Virus record (IMG/VR): IMGVR_UViG_3300020596_000027
Coordinates: 1-59,759 of that record
Length of the DNA stretch: 59,759 bases
Origin: a virus
Direction: 5' to 3' (one strand)
Each line of letters starts with the position of its first letter. The stretch's first letter is position 1. Under the pieces are notes generated by a model. The model ran no database searches. It had not been told where the DNA came from and saw only the letters and a list, made by a program, of their open reading frames with translations. Position numbers and translations under genes: made by a program. This document shows positions 34,065 through 42,616 of this stretch, piece by piece.

Positions 34065-34846
34065 TTCCGATGTTTCTGCTGTCCCAGGGAATGGCTGACG
34101 CGATCGAACGGCAGGAGAAGGATTTCTTCGAGAACACCCTCGTACCCAACGCGGAAGCCTGGGACGAGGACAAGACGAAGTTCCGTGACTCTCTGTGCCT
34201 GAAGGCTAAGACCTTTAAGCCCGAGCGGCTGTTTGACACGCCGGCCGTGAAGCCCAAGGAGTACATCGTCGACCCCAAGCAAGGGGTCAACAGTCCGTGC
34301 GGCAAGTTCTTGTACTGCAACCGGATCTTGCCACGTGGCGAGGCTCTGCCCATTCGCCAGGGTCGGCGACGGGGCCGGGTGTTCTTCACGGGCGACGTGA
34401 CGATCCCCGTGCTGGCCGAGGTCAACAGTCGGTCGGACAAGCCTAAGGTGTGGATGAGCCTGACGCCGGCCGAAATCCTGACGCAGCGGCGTGGGCTCAT
34501 GCTGGCCACGGGGCGAGTGGTCATCGGCGGGCTCGGCATGGGGTGGTTCCTCAACAAGGTCTGCGAGAAGCCGTCCGTGACTGAGGTCGTCGTCGTCGAA
34601 CGCAGCACCCACCTGATGGACTGGCTGCGGCCCCGGATCGAGAAGACGTACCCGGCCACGACCAAGGTCAAGTACGTGGCGGGTGACGTACTAGAGTTCA
34701 TGGCGGTAGACACCGACCAGGACGAGACCCGCTACCTTCTGGACATCTGGCCGTCGTATGGCGACGCCGTCGACGACAAGACGTTCCAGAAACTCAAGGA
34801 CCGCCTGCCGCACGTGTGGGGGTGGGGTGACTCGGTGGTCAAGTGA
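34061..34846 (+). CDS. spermidine synthase/methyltransferase-like protein
   Basis: A 261-residue protein. Residues 150-200 are a Rossmann entry: a strand, GGLGMGWFL (156-164) as the Gly-rich nucleotide loop, then VTEVVVVER with E180 as the ribose-binding acid and a helix WLRPRIEK, later VKYVAGDVLEFM and YLLDIWPSYGD, the order seen in spermidine synthases and related class I methyltransferases. The N-terminal 110 residues are not recognised. It could act on a polyamine, nucleic acid or small molecule; the active-site details do not settle this. Confidence 0.68.
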   Translation: MIPMFLLSQGMADAIERQEKDFFENTLVPNAEAWDEDKTKFRDSLCLKAKTFKPERLFDTPAVKPKEYIVDPKQGVNSPCGKFLYCNRILPRGEALPIRQGRRRGRVFFTGDVTIPVLAEVNSRSDKPKVWMSLTPAEILTQRRGLMLATGRVVIGGLGMGWFLNKVCEKPSVTEVVVVERSTHLMDWLRPRIEKTYPATTKVKYVAGDVLEFMAVDTDQDETRYLLDIWPSYGDAVDDKTFQKLKDRLPHVWGWGDSVVK

Positions 34847-34983
34847 CGGCGGCACCGATTGACTCCGAGAAGCACCTCCCGCTGCTCTTCTGGGCCGTGA
34901 CCCGGTTCAAAAGAGCGGGGGAGTCTGCCTTAGACTTAATGGGACCGGCCGGCATCGGGTACATGCACGCGGTCAACAACTAA
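34843..34983 (+). CDS. tiny unknown protein
   Basis: A 46-residue frame, GTG start overlapping the TGA of the previous gene (GTGA junction), ending TAA. It is helical with a hydrophobic stretch LLFWAVTRF and ends GPAGIGYMHAVNN. The coupling and codon use support it. Role unknown. Confidence 0.5.
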   Translation: MTAAPIDSEKHLPLLFWAVTRFKRAGESALDLMGPAGIGYMHAVNN

Positions 34984-35025
34984 AAACCCGGTCCGGGGAA
35001 GTTCAGCACGTACTGCGTCAAGTGC

Positions 35026-35439
35026 ATGTACTTCGAGATACTGTCGTGGCGGGCCGAGCAGCATTGGTTCGCCACGATACGACGTCGCAGGGGACGGATT
35101 TACCGTCGGCCGTATGTCGCATTGTTCAGTGAGCTAGGAAACTCGTACGTACTCGGCACGGCCCCCGTTTTTGCGACCGTTGACAACGAGGGAGAGCAGC
35201 ACCTGGCGGACGAGGAACGTCGTGACCATGTCGCTACGATGCTGCGACACCTGATCGCCAAGCATCGCCACGTCATCCACGAGCGGTTTTGGAATGAACT
35301 CACTCTCGGCGAGATCGGCAATACGTTTCCGATCCCGGTCTCCAAGGAGGTAGTGCGACAGAGGATCGTGAACGCACTTCGGAAGTGCGAGCAGTACATG
35401 CACTTACACACACGCGAGCTGTGGGAGGAGTACAAGTGA
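35026..35439 (+). CDS. RNA polymerase sigma factor region 4-like protein
   Basis: A 137-residue protein. Residues 60-125 follow sigma-70 region 4 closely: a helix ERRDHVATMLRHLIAKH, then VIHERFWNELTLGEIGNTF as the first part of the helix-turn-helix, and VSKEVVRQRIVNALRKCEQY as the recognition helix with the family VRQ-x-x-x-x-AL-x-K pattern. Region 2 is missing: residues 1-55 are basic and Arg-rich (IRRRRGRIYRR). It may be a stripped phage sigma or an adaptor that redirects host polymerase, perhaps to the conserved motifs of this genome. Start at ATG 35026 follows a 42-base gap. Confidence 0.68.
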   Translation: MYFEILSWRAEQHWFATIRRRRGRIYRRPYVALFSELGNSYVLGTAPVFATVDNEGEQHLADEERRDHVATMLRHLIAKHRHVIHERFWNELTLGEIGNTFPIPVSKEVVRQRIVNALRKCEQYMHLHTRELWEEYK

Positions 35440-35882
35440 GCGACCTGAAAGAGCAGGAGGAGCAGGGCCTCTACCAGGAGGAGGTCCAGAAGCTCGTCGA
35501 CGGGGTCGTCGAGGACATCCGCAACGGACACGTCAGGAGCCATCTGAAGGCTCTTAGCCATCTGCATGCGTGCGTCGACACGTCGTGGTGCCTCAACGGC
35601 GACGACGACAACGCCCTGGTAGTCCTGCGGTGGGCCAAGTACCCGTGTGCCTTGCTGGCAAACATGTGCACACTGGGGCCGCTGCACATAGACACTCTCG
35701 ACGACGGGAGGGCACGCTTCCCGCTTCTCAAGGCGGCTCGCTATGCCGTGCAAAAGGAGTGTCGGGAAGAGCTACAAAGCCGCCCGGAGTACAAGAACCT
35801 GCACTACGCTAAACGGAAAAAACTCAATGGCCCAACCAAGGAGAAGGGGTCAGAACAAACTCCCCAAGCAGACGGACAATAA
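35436..35882 (+). CDS. unknown helical protein
   Basis: A 148-residue protein with a GTG start overlapping the previous stop (GTGA). Residues 1-45 are helical and acidic; a middle segment is rich in Cys (HACVDTSWCLNGDDDN, PCALLANMCTLG), and the end is Lys-rich (YKNLHYAKRKKLNG). Its last 56 bases overlap the next gene in a different frame. No family recognised. Confidence 0.55.
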   Translation: MSDLKEQEEQGLYQEEVQKLVDGVVEDIRNGHVRSHLKALSHLHACVDTSWCLNGDDDNALVVLRWAKYPCALLANMCTLGPLHIDTLDDGRARFPLLKAARYAVQKECREELQSRPEYKNLHYAKRKKLNGPTKEKGSEQTPQADGQ

Positions 35883-36234
35883 GCAGGACGCGGCGAAACG
35901 CAAACGAGGCGAGACGCTGACCCTGCCGTGTCCGAAGTGTCGGGGTGTGGTGCAAATGAGAGGCAAGGGCTACGCATGCTTCTCCGGGACCTGTGAGACG
36001 TGCGACATTGAGTTGGAGCACGTCTCGCAGGGGCCGAACGTCGGGCTGATCGAGATCTATCCCGTGAAGGTCAAGACGACACCGAAGAAGAAAGAACCAG
36101 AACCGGCGAAGGACGCCCCGGCTGCGGCCCTCCCCGAAGACGACAGTGACCTATGGTTCAACTCCGCCACCCCGGACGAGGGGCCACACAAACCGAAGAG
36201 GAGGCCACGTGAGCGGAAGCATCCGAATAAGTAA
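35827..36234 (+). CDS. zinc-ribbon protein with basic flanks
   Basis: A 135-residue protein. A basic N-terminus (residues 1-30) is followed by C35-P-K-C38 and C51/C56-x-x-C59, a zinc-ribbon layout, then a Pro/Lys/Asp-rich tail ending PKRRPRERKHPNK. It probably binds nucleic acid or a transcription partner. ATG 35827 is chosen because an earlier in-frame start would lengthen an already long overlap. Confidence 0.6.
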   Translation: MAQPRRRGQNKLPKQTDNKQDAAKRKRGETLTLPCPKCRGVVQMRGKGYACFSGTCETCDIELEHVSQGPNVGLIEIYPVKVKTTPKKKEPEPAKDAPAAALPEDDSDLWFNSATPDEGPHKPKRRPRERKHPNK

Positions 36235-36706
36235 ACAGCACGGCGTCAACCCGTGCATCCCGCTGTGCTACTTCTGCAACGAGCCCAAGAACGAGCTGAT
36301 CCTGATGGGCGAGTTGAAGGGCGACCGGGAGGCCCCCCGCAACACAGTCTTCGACGACTATCCGTGCGACAAGTGCGAAGGCTACATGAAGCGTGGGGTC
36401 ATCCTCATCTCAGTGTCGAACAACGCGGAGGAAGATGACAAGCGTGACCGTGTGGCGTACGAACGCGAGAAGAGTCACTACCTCAGCATGCGATACGGCA
36501 ACAAGCCGTTCCGCCCGTACTTGCAGAATCCCCACCGCACGGGCGGATGGGTGCTGGTTAGTGAGCAGTACATCACTCGCGTGATGCAGCCGCAAGAGTT
36601 GGTCGACCACCTGCTGAAGTGCCGGACGGCGTTCATCCTGGACGAAGTGTGGGACAAGTTGGGTCTGCCGCGAGGAGCGGCCAAGGAGAAGACGAATGTT
36701 TATTAA
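36209..36706 (+). CDS. Cys-pair (CxxC ... CxxC) unknown protein
   Basis: A 165-residue protein with GTG start and GAGGCC upstream. It has C-x-x-x-C-Y-F-C-N near residue 20 and C-D-K-C near residue 52, a treble-clef or rubredoxin-like knuckle arrangement, with GWVLVSEQYITRVM further on. Similar CYFCG/CDKC phage proteins of unknown role are common. It ends 11 bases into the next gene. Confidence 0.6.
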   Translation: MSGSIRISKQHGVNPCIPLCYFCNEPKNELILMGELKGDREAPRNTVFDDYPCDKCEGYMKRGVILISVSNNAEEDDKRDRVAYEREKSHYLSMRYGNKPFRPYLQNPHRTGGWVLVSEQYITRVMQPQELVDHLLKCRTAFILDEVWDKLGLPRGAAKEKTNVY

Positions 36707-37265
36707 GCCGAGCAAGACGGAGAAGAGGTCGCCGGGGGACCTGGCGTGGCTGATCAACAAGGCTCTGGAGACGAGCCGGTTCCGAGCGAAGGTGGAGACT
36801 GAGTACCACCCCCGGTGGAAGGCGATCGTCCGAATTGACACGGTGCGGCTCAAGAAGAAGAAGGACTACTGCGGTCAGCACCCCAACGCCTGCATCGCCA
36901 ACCCGTTCGTGCAGAAGAAGCACCGGTGCGGCAGCTGGCTGGAGGGTGCCGATTGGGTGGGCTTCAACGACGGCCTGAACGATGTGCTCGACAAGTACGC
37001 CGTCGCCGCCGACGTGTGGTCCTTCAACCGCGAGTGCAAGGAGGGAGGCCGGTACTTCCTGCGGAAGGGCCTCGAACGCCGGATGGACTACGACAGCGAG
37101 TACACGCAGGGTGCCTTCCAGGGCTTCTATGCGTGGGTGCTCGAAGGCGAGCACGAGAACTGGTGCGAGAAGGTGGCCCCGCGTTCCTTCTTCCCGAAGG
37201 ACACGCCAGGTTATGCTTGTTGGTCCGTCGAGCAGGAAGCTGCTCTGACCGCGTCGCTGGTGTAG
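36696..37265 (+). CDS. unknown protein with scattered Cys
   Basis: A 189-residue protein. The first 55 residues hold a helix and two strands; Cys residues near 59, 65, 78 and Trp-rich stretches (GSWLEGADWVGFNDGLNDVL) follow. A strong hairpin terminator lies 12 bases after the stop. No known fold is recognised. Confidence 0.55.
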   Translation: MFIKPSKTEKRSPGDLAWLINKALETSRFRAKVETEYHPRWKAIVRIDTVRLKKKKDYCGQHPNACIANPFVQKKHRCGSWLEGADWVGFNDGLNDVLDKYAVAADVWSFNRECKEGGRYFLRKGLERRMDYDSEYTQGAFQGFYAWVLEGEHENWCEKVAPRSFFPKDTPGYACWSVEQEAALTASLV

Positions 37266-37277
37266 GTTCCAATCCCC

Positions 37278-37305
37278 GCCCGGAGCATCCGCTCCGGGCA
37301 CTTTC
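37278..37305 (+). terminator. hairpin terminator
   Basis: GCCCGGAGC (37278-37286) pairs with GCTCCGGGC (37291-37299), loop ATCC, followed by ACTTTC. It separates the small-gene cluster from the gene at 37318. Confidence 0.72.
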
Positions 37306-37317
37306 GAGGAGATCACC

Positions 37318-38487
37318 GTGGCTACTGTCATGCCCAAGGCTCCGTTCCATGTCGACTGTGTAGTCGGTTCCTCGGGCAGCATCATTGCCCGGAACAAGTT
37401 CTACACAAATCACGGCCCGAATATGCTGACGACGTTCTTGCAGGAGGCCGGTCTCGACTACGGCAACTGGGTGTTCCGCATCCAGGAGCCGTTCCGGGTC
37501 AGTGGCAAGACGCCGCCGATCCAAGTCCGGAGACCGGTGGTCAACGGTGTATCCCTCTGGCTGAAGCCGGGCGACAACGGGTCAGGGTTGAAGGGCGTCC
37601 TGCTCGTCACCAAAGACAAGAACAAGACCCCGGAGGACGTGTATAAACTCCTCGACGAGAAGCTCAAGCAGGAACGAGCACAGACGGCCGAGTCGCGGTG
37701 CGTCGACCACATCGACCTTGATGTCGACGATCTGACCTTGGTCCTCTTGCTGGAGGCTGTCGACGAGGTCGTTACGGAGGGCAGGTTCCAGTTCATGAAC
37801 ACGTTCGTCGATAAGGTCGCTCGCCGGATGACCAAAGAAGACGTCGACGTGTCCCATTGGTTGGAGGTGCTGGAGCATGCAGTGTGCTTGGGTCTGCTCA
37901 AGGATGAGAAGACTCATTACGCGGTCACCCAGAAGGGTCTGGAGTTTGTCGCTCACGCCGACGACAGCGAACAGGACTGCCGGGTGTCCGAAGAGATGGA
38001 GGAGCCTGAAGAGACCGAAGAGCCTGACCCCGAGGAGGTAATCGTTCCAGTGACGCCCGCCCCACACGCCAACGGCAACGGGCACCGCAGCACCACCCCC
38101 GCGTACAAGCCATCCAGCCATTTCGGTGTTTCCGACCAGGCCGCTGTCGACCGGGTAGCTGCCGCCCGTGCGGCCATCCCCCGTGCCGTCGTCCAGCCGC
38201 CGCCCCCCATCCCCACGGTGCTGCCCGTGGTTCCGTCTGCGACACCCGCCGTCGCAGCAGCGACCCCGCCAGCAGCGTCCGACCCGGTCGCGATTTTGAT
38301 CGCGAACCAGAAGAAGTTCGCCGAGATGTCCAAGACGGTTGATCAGCTCATGACCAACCGCACGAACCAGGCCAAGGCCGTGAAGGCCATCGAAGACAGC
38401 AAGGCCGAGTTGATCCGGCTGCAAACGGCAGAGAAGGAGATCACGAAGGGTCTCGATATCGCCGCAATGGCGGCGTTCTTCAAGTAG
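37318..38487 (+). CDS. modular unknown protein with Pro/Ala linker and C-terminal coiled coil
   Basis: A 389-residue protein, GTG start with CGAGGAGA upstream. Residues 1-110 look like a compact domain, 120-220 are helical with a short winged-helix-like segment (LEHAVCLGLLKDEKTHYAVTQKG near 180-200), 225-245 are Glu/Pro-rich, 250-325 are a flexible Pro/Ala/Thr linker, and the last 60 residues form a coiled helix (TVDQLMTNRTNQAKAVKAIE). The mid segment could bind DNA. Family not recognised. Confidence 0.55.
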   Translation: MATVMPKAPFHVDCVVGSSGSIIARNKFYTNHGPNMLTTFLQEAGLDYGNWVFRIQEPFRVSGKTPPIQVRRPVVNGVSLWLKPGDNGSGLKGVLLVTKDKNKTPEDVYKLLDEKLKQERAQTAESRCVDHIDLDVDDLTLVLLLEAVDEVVTEGRFQFMNTFVDKVARRMTKEDVDVSHWLEVLEHAVCLGLLKDEKTHYAVTQKGLEFVAHADDSEQDCRVSEEMEEPEETEEPDPEEVIVPVTPAPHANGNGHRSTTPAYKPSSHFGVSDQAAVDRVAAARAAIPRAVVQPPPPIPTVLPVVPSATPAVAAATPPAASDPVAILIANQKKFAEMSKTVDQLMTNRTNQAKAVKAIEDSKAELIRLQTAEKEITKGLDIAAMAAFFK

Positions 38488-38496
38488 GAGTCTGAC

Positions 38497-39006
38497 ATGT
38501 TCTGTATGAACTGTGGCAAGCCGATCCAGTTCGTGGAAGTCCTCCCTGAGCTGGAGATCGCGGACTGCGTTGAGTGTAACACCCGTTTCGAGATGACCCC
38601 GCACGACGACCAAGACGGGTCGATGTCGATCATGATGCAGAGCGTCGAGTCCATCGACCTGGCGGAGATGCCGAAGGAGTCGCTCCGTTGGAGCAGTGCC
38701 AACCCGCCGACGAGTCCGACTAAGACGGATCGAGAGACGAAGCCGCTCGCGGGTGGCCATATGACGGACGAGGGGAACCCGTCGGCACCGTCCCTCCCGT
38801 TCAAGGTGACCCAGGAAACGTACGGCATCTCCGTGGTCGCGTTGGATGACATTGGGCACCAGCTCGGTGAAGTCCTCCTTGACTACCACGGCAATCGGCT
38901 AGCATGTATGTGCTATCACCCCGATATCGACGACGTGGTGTCGACGACTGTGTTTTGCGACGACGTGAAGAAGGCCCGCAAGGGTAAGAAGCCAAAGAAG
39001 GAGTGA
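38497..39006 (+). CDS. zinc-ribbon protein with unrelated C-terminal domain
   Basis: A 169-residue protein. C3-x-x-C6 and C24-x-x-C27 make a classic short zinc ribbon. Residues 30-95 are acidic and Ser/Pro-rich, and residues 100-150 look like a separate strand-rich domain ending in a Lys-rich tail. The join could reflect fusion of two small phage genes. AGGAG precedes the ATG. Confidence 0.6.
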   Translation: MFCMNCGKPIQFVEVLPELEIADCVECNTRFEMTPHDDQDGSMSIMMQSVESIDLAEMPKESLRWSSANPPTSPTKTDRETKPLAGGHMTDEGNPSAPSLPFKVTQETYGISVVALDDIGHQLGEVLLDYHGNRLACMCYHPDIDDVVSTTVFCDDVKKARKGKKPKKE

Positions 39007-39008
39007 CC

Positions 39009-39500
39009 ATGAAAGTCGTCAGTTGCCTGCGTGACCTCGAACAGCTCGGGATCTTCATCCTGACGGGCGAGGCTGACAAGACCGGTTACCGCGTCCTGTG
39101 TGACGTCAGTGCCAAAGGGAAGAAGTGCCTGGAGCGGGCGTTCGGCATCCCCGACTTCAAGCTGGCCGAGGCGTGGAACAGCTCTACCCGTGGCGAGGCC
39201 CACGTCGGCAGCATCATGCTGGCCCCGGACCTGTACATGGCGATCGGCATCTACGGCCTGCTGGAATGTGGTTGCCGTATCGTGTACGTGCCGTGCCTGA
39301 CCGAGGAGTCGAAGAAGGAGAAGCGGGGCTGGTTCATGTTCAGCCCCACGGCGGCGTACGGGTTTGAGCACGGCGACAGCATGGTGGGCGAGACGGAGTG
39401 GCTGGACGCCCTGGCGAAGGAGGGCATGTACGCCCGCAAGTTCTGCTACGGCGAGCACAAGGACCGCAACCAGCACCAGATGAGCGGTCGTGTGACGTAG
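39009..39500 (+). CDS. unknown phage protein
   Basis: A 163-residue protein. ATG 39009 has AAGGAG 6 bases upstream; the GTG at 39003 is inside that site and is rejected. It contains helices alternating with strands and a Cys-rich middle (GLLECGCRIVYVPCL). Its TAG stop is part of a motif A copy. Function unknown. Confidence 0.55.
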   Translation: MKVVSCLRDLEQLGIFILTGEADKTGYRVLCDVSAKGKKCLERAFGIPDFKLAEAWNSSTRGEAHVGSIMLAPDLYMAIGIYGLLECGCRIVYVPCLTEESKKEKRGWFMFSPTAAYGFEHGDSMVGETEWLDALAKEGMYARKFCYGEHKDRNQHQMSGRVT

Positions 39501-39514
39501 ATTCCAGTTTCTAG
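39497..39514. repeat. motif A copy 5
   Basis: GTAGATTCCAGTTTCTAG, containing the TAG stop at 39498-39500; the right arm runs into AGGGG ahead of the GTG at 39523. Confidence 0.75.
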
Positions 39515-39522
39515 GGGATGCC

Positions 39523-39780
39523 GTGAGTCTATCTAACGAGTGGACTGAGTGGCACCTGACGTCGCGAGGTTGGGAGAGCGGAAGTGAGAAGGTCGATTTC
39601 GGAGGCGTGACAACGGTGACGCCTCCGGTCGACCGTGTCCTTACCTGTCGATACGGTGAGTTCGTCGGTGCGGTCGGTGCCAGATTGAAGAAGAGTTTCG
39701 TAGAGATGTGGCGAAGTGACGATGGCCGGCAGGTTAGTGCCCTGCCGGCCGCGTTTGGCGAGTGTCCGCAGCACCTTTAG
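39523..39780 (+). CDS. small unknown protein, convergent with the minus-strand gene
   Basis: An 85-residue protein, GTG start with TAGGGG upstream. Codon use is weaker than in the neighbours. Near its 3-prime end a 10-bp hairpin (GGCCGGCAGG 39724-39733 with CCTGCCGGCC 39741-39750) lies inside the frame and could end transcription between the converging genes. Its TAG overlaps the stop of the minus-strand gene by four bases (TTAG). Confidence 0.45.
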   Translation: MSLSNEWTEWHLTSRGWESGSEKVDFGGVTTVTPPVDRVLTCRYGEFVGAVGARLKKSFVEMWRSDDGRQVSALPAAFGECPQHL

Positions 39781-40949
39781 TAGCCTGCCGCGAGTGCCGC
39801 AAGCTCCTGGGCCGAGAAGCCCTGCTTAGCACTCGCGGCCTTGTTCATCTGCGGGAACACGCCGCTGTCCGACATGAGCCGGTCGAACAGCTCGGCGTCG
39901 GGTCGCGGCAGGGTGTGGACCAGTTCGGCCATCTTCTCTGGGTCGACCTTGTCCAACCCGGCCTTGACCTCCTCAGCGAAGTCTGTCCCGAACAGGGACC
40001 GCACATCGTCGAGGGCGATCTTGGCGAAGTCGGCCTTCTTGTAGATGTTGCCCGAGGTCAGGGCACAGTGCTCGGCGATGTCGGACGCTGCCTTGCTGAA
40101 GGTCGCCTTGAAGATCACGTCTTCGGGGCGGGGCAGTTTGTCGGTGTACTTGCCGGCCAGGCCGATCGTCCGGTCGATCTGGTCGACGGTCTCAGCCAGC
40201 TTGACCATCATGTCGGGCGTGAGGGCCTGGCGTGGCTGGGTCTTGACGATGTGGGCCAGCTTGAGGATCTGGTCTTTCAAGGCCGGCAGGGTGGCCAGCT
40301 TGGCCCGGTCGGTGAGCATAGCGACGACCTCGTCGGGGTCGCACACGCCGTGCCCGGCCTGCTTCTCCAGGAACTCGATCCGGTTACCGACGGCGGCACC
40401 GAAGCTCGCGGCCTTGGTGAGAATCTTCTTGGCAATCGTGTTACGATCGCGGAAGGTGAACCGGTCGGCGTACTCGTGCAGGTAATCAGCTGCCGCCTTG
40501 ACCTCACGGGCGTTGACCATCCGCAGGTGACGGTCCTTCCGCCCGGTCTCGTTGTCGGTCCAGACGAAGGCGTATGACGAGTCGGGCAGACCTGCTTCGG
40601 CGTCCTTGTTATACTCTGCGTGCTTGACCATATATTTGTCGACCGACTCCTTGATCCGCCAGTACCCGACGTAGTGGTCGAGCCGCTGCTTGATGCGGAC
40701 CTGGTCCTTGGGGTGGAACTCGGCCTTCTTCTCGGTGAAGTAGACCGTGCTCAGCCAGGTTGAGGCGGCGTTGTGGCAGGGGAACTGCTTGCGGATGGGG
40801 TCGGCATAGACCGTGACGGCCAGGTCGTTCGGCCTGAACACCTGGTCCATGTTGGCTTTTTTTACGAAGTCGGGGAACTCGTACAGCTTACTCAGCCTGG
40901 ACAGTTCCTCACCGTTCACGTCGGAGACGTGGTCTGACAGAGGTGGCAT
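39777..40949 (-). CDS. lone minus-strand protein, possible virion component
   Basis: A 390-residue protein with no recognised family. It is rich in Lys, Ala and Asp, with helices such as KKILTKAASFGAAVGNRIEF and a C-terminal KAASAKQGFSAQELAALAAGY. Many large-phage head and core proteins have this soluble helical make-up. With the terminase gene it is one of only two genes on this strand, and both are fitted between neighbours with the same geometry: a 2-base head-to-head gap and a 4-base tail-to-tail overlap. Late expression with the terminase is a guess. Confidence 0.6.
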   Translation of the reverse strand: MPPLSDHVSDVNGEELSRLSKLYEFPDFVKKANMDQVFRPNDLAVTVYADPIRKQFPCHNAASTWLSTVYFTEKKAEFHPKDQVRIKQRLDHYVGYWRIKESVDKYMVKHAEYNKDAEAGLPDSSYAFVWTDNETGRKDRHLRMVNAREVKAAADYLHEYADRFTFRDRNTIAKKILTKAASFGAAVGNRIEFLEKQAGHGVCDPDEVVAMLTDRAKLATLPALKDQILKLAHIVKTQPRQALTPDMMVKLAETVDQIDRTIGLAGKYTDKLPRPEDVIFKATFSKAASDIAEHCALTSGNIYKKADFAKIALDDVRSLFGTDFAEEVKAGLDKVDPEKMAELVHTLPRPDAELFDRLMSDSGVFPQMNKAASAKQGFSAQELAALAAGY

Positions 40950-40951
40950 GG

Positions 40952-42616
40952 ATGGGGGCTCCTTTAAGATTATCCCTGGACGTTCACCTTCGGTGGACGG
41001 AGGTGTTTGCCGTTCTTGGCATTCCCACTAACGGTCAGGCACTTCCCCAGCGTACCGTATGTCCGCTGTGCGGAGGAGATCGGTTTCACGTTTACGACGA
41101 CCCGATCCGGAAGGCCGTCTGGTGCAACTGCTTCGGCTGCGGGTCGTCGGGCGACATGATCGACCTCGCCGCCAGCGTCTGGAAACTACCACTCCCCGAG
41201 ACGCTGCTCAAGATTACCGAGAGCCAGATCGCAGTCCCGGACGGCACGTTCACCGACGAACGCATCCGCAAGCACGTCGACGAGATCGTTGCCCGCCGCG
41301 ACACGATGCGTGGGTTATGGGCGAACGCTCAGCGTAACCTGGAGTCCCACTCGCGGACCCCCGGCCACAACTTTCTCCTTACCCGGTTCCACCTGACGAT
41401 CAACCTGAGCCCCGAGCTGTGGCGGCGTGGCCCTGGCAAGATCTTGGGGGCGTCGCTGGCGGGGCTGGCGTCCAAAGCCTTTTGTCCCCGAACGACCGTG
41501 CCGGGTGTGAACCGCATGCTCCGGCACAGCGGCACCCCGCTGTTCCGGGGGAGGGGCTGGAACGAGATCCTCGTCGTGCCGTACTACGACCTGCCCGACC
41601 GTCTCAGTGCGTTCTTCTTCGTAGGCCGACGCGGCTCGAAGGAGGACATGGTGGTCAAGTCGATCGAGTCCATGAAGGGCGGACTCCGAGGCCGTGACGA
41701 AGTCGGGCTCGCGGGCCTCGACTGCGTCATGCCGTCCGACGCCTCCAACGCTACGGTCATCGCCGTCAACAGCCCGATGCTCTTGGCCCGCATCCAGGTC
41801 CGTAACGCCAAGAACAGCATGAACCCGCTCCCCATGGTCGCCTACCACCACGGGGAGACGCAGTGGACGCACCGGGCGTGGCAGCTCCTGGCGGGCCGCA
41901 AGGTGGTGCTGTGGAGTTGGCGTATGGACGCCGCGACCGTGCTGCACGCCATGAAGGTGAACGGCCACATCTCCCTCGCCTCACCCGAGGACCTGTCCTC
42001 GCGGAGCGTCGACCACTACCTGCGGTCTTGCGACGCCGGGCAGATGTTCCAGAAGATCGTCAGGCAAGCGAGGCCGTGGCGGGTGGCGGTGTCGGCCTTC
42101 CTGACGGGGGCCGAGGACCACCAGGCTGAAGGGCTGCTGTTGGGGCTCAAACGGGAGAAGGTCGACATCAGTGACCTCCGTAAGGAGTTGACCTCGGACG
42201 CCGCTGCCATCGCCAACAGGTTGTGTGAGCCGGCGAAGGAGCGGCGGGTGACCCCGGCCCCGAGGGCCAACGCCGCGTACGTCGAGGAGGGCGGCAACCT
42301 GTACTACCACAGTCCGAACCACAAGACCCGCCTGCGGCCGATCATGAACGCCTACCTCCGGTTCGACCGTATCGTCCTGCGAGACGGCCGCACGAAGTAC
42401 CACGGGCGGCTGCTAATGGCGGGTAAGGAGATCCGCTTCGAGGCACCCTCAACCAGTGTCGAGAATGACCTGCCCGCGTACCTGGTTAAGGTCGCCCGGC
42501 AGAACGGGGCGATCCTCTACGTCCAGGCCAACTTCGGCAGCGGTCACCTCATGACCGCCGCCCTGGGCTTCCAGCAGCCGATCCACGACACGGGCGGGGC
42601 AGAAGGCGACTCGTAG
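40952..42616 (+). CDS. CHC2 zinc-finger primase-like protein
   Basis: A 554-residue protein. ATG 40952 with GAGG 8 bases upstream is chosen over GTG 40943. Residues 37-63 hold the zinc-finger pattern CPLC...CNCFGC followed by GDMIDLAASVWKLPL, as in DnaG-type primases. Later segments take the place of a TOPRIM domain (AVNSPMLLARIQ near residue 275, KVVLWSWRMDAATVLHA near 315), but the usual Glu and DxD acids are absent, so catalytic activity is doubtful. The start lies back to back with the minus-strand gene. Probable role in DNA replication initiation, consistent with the iteron block that follows. Confidence 0.68.
   Translation: MGAPLRLSLDVHLRWTEVFAVLGIPTNGQALPQRTVCPLCGGDRFHVYDDPIRKAVWCNCFGCGSSGDMIDLAASVWKLPLPETLLKITESQIAVPDGTFTDERIRKHVDEIVARRDTMRGLWANAQRNLESHSRTPGHNFLLTRFHLTINLSPELWRRGPGKILGASLAGLASKAFCPRTTVPGVNRMLRHSGTPLFRGRGWNEILVVPYYDLPDRLSAFFFVGRRGSKEDMVVKSIESMKGGLRGRDEVGLAGLDCVMPSDASNATVIAVNSPMLLARIQVRNAKNSMNPLPMVAYHHGETQWTHRAWQLLAGRKVVLWSWRMDAATVLHAMKVNGHISLASPEDLSSRSVDHYLRSCDAGQMFQKIVRQARPWRVAVSAFLTGAEDHQAEGLLLGLKREKVDISDLRKELTSDAAAIANRLCEPAKERRVTPAPRANAAYVEEGGNLYYHSPNHKTRLRPIMNAYLRFDRIVLRDGRTKYHGRLLMAGKEIRFEAPSTSVENDLPAYLVKVARQNGAILYVQANFGSGHLMTAALGFQQPIHDTGGAEGDS

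Noticed and set aside
37240-37300. GGTTCCAATCC followed by a GC-rich hairpin, which looks like the 3-prime half of a tRNA
   Set aside because: The flanking T-stem bases do not pair, no matching acceptor strand or anticodon arm lies upstream, and the region codes for the end of a protein; the hairpin is better read as a terminator.
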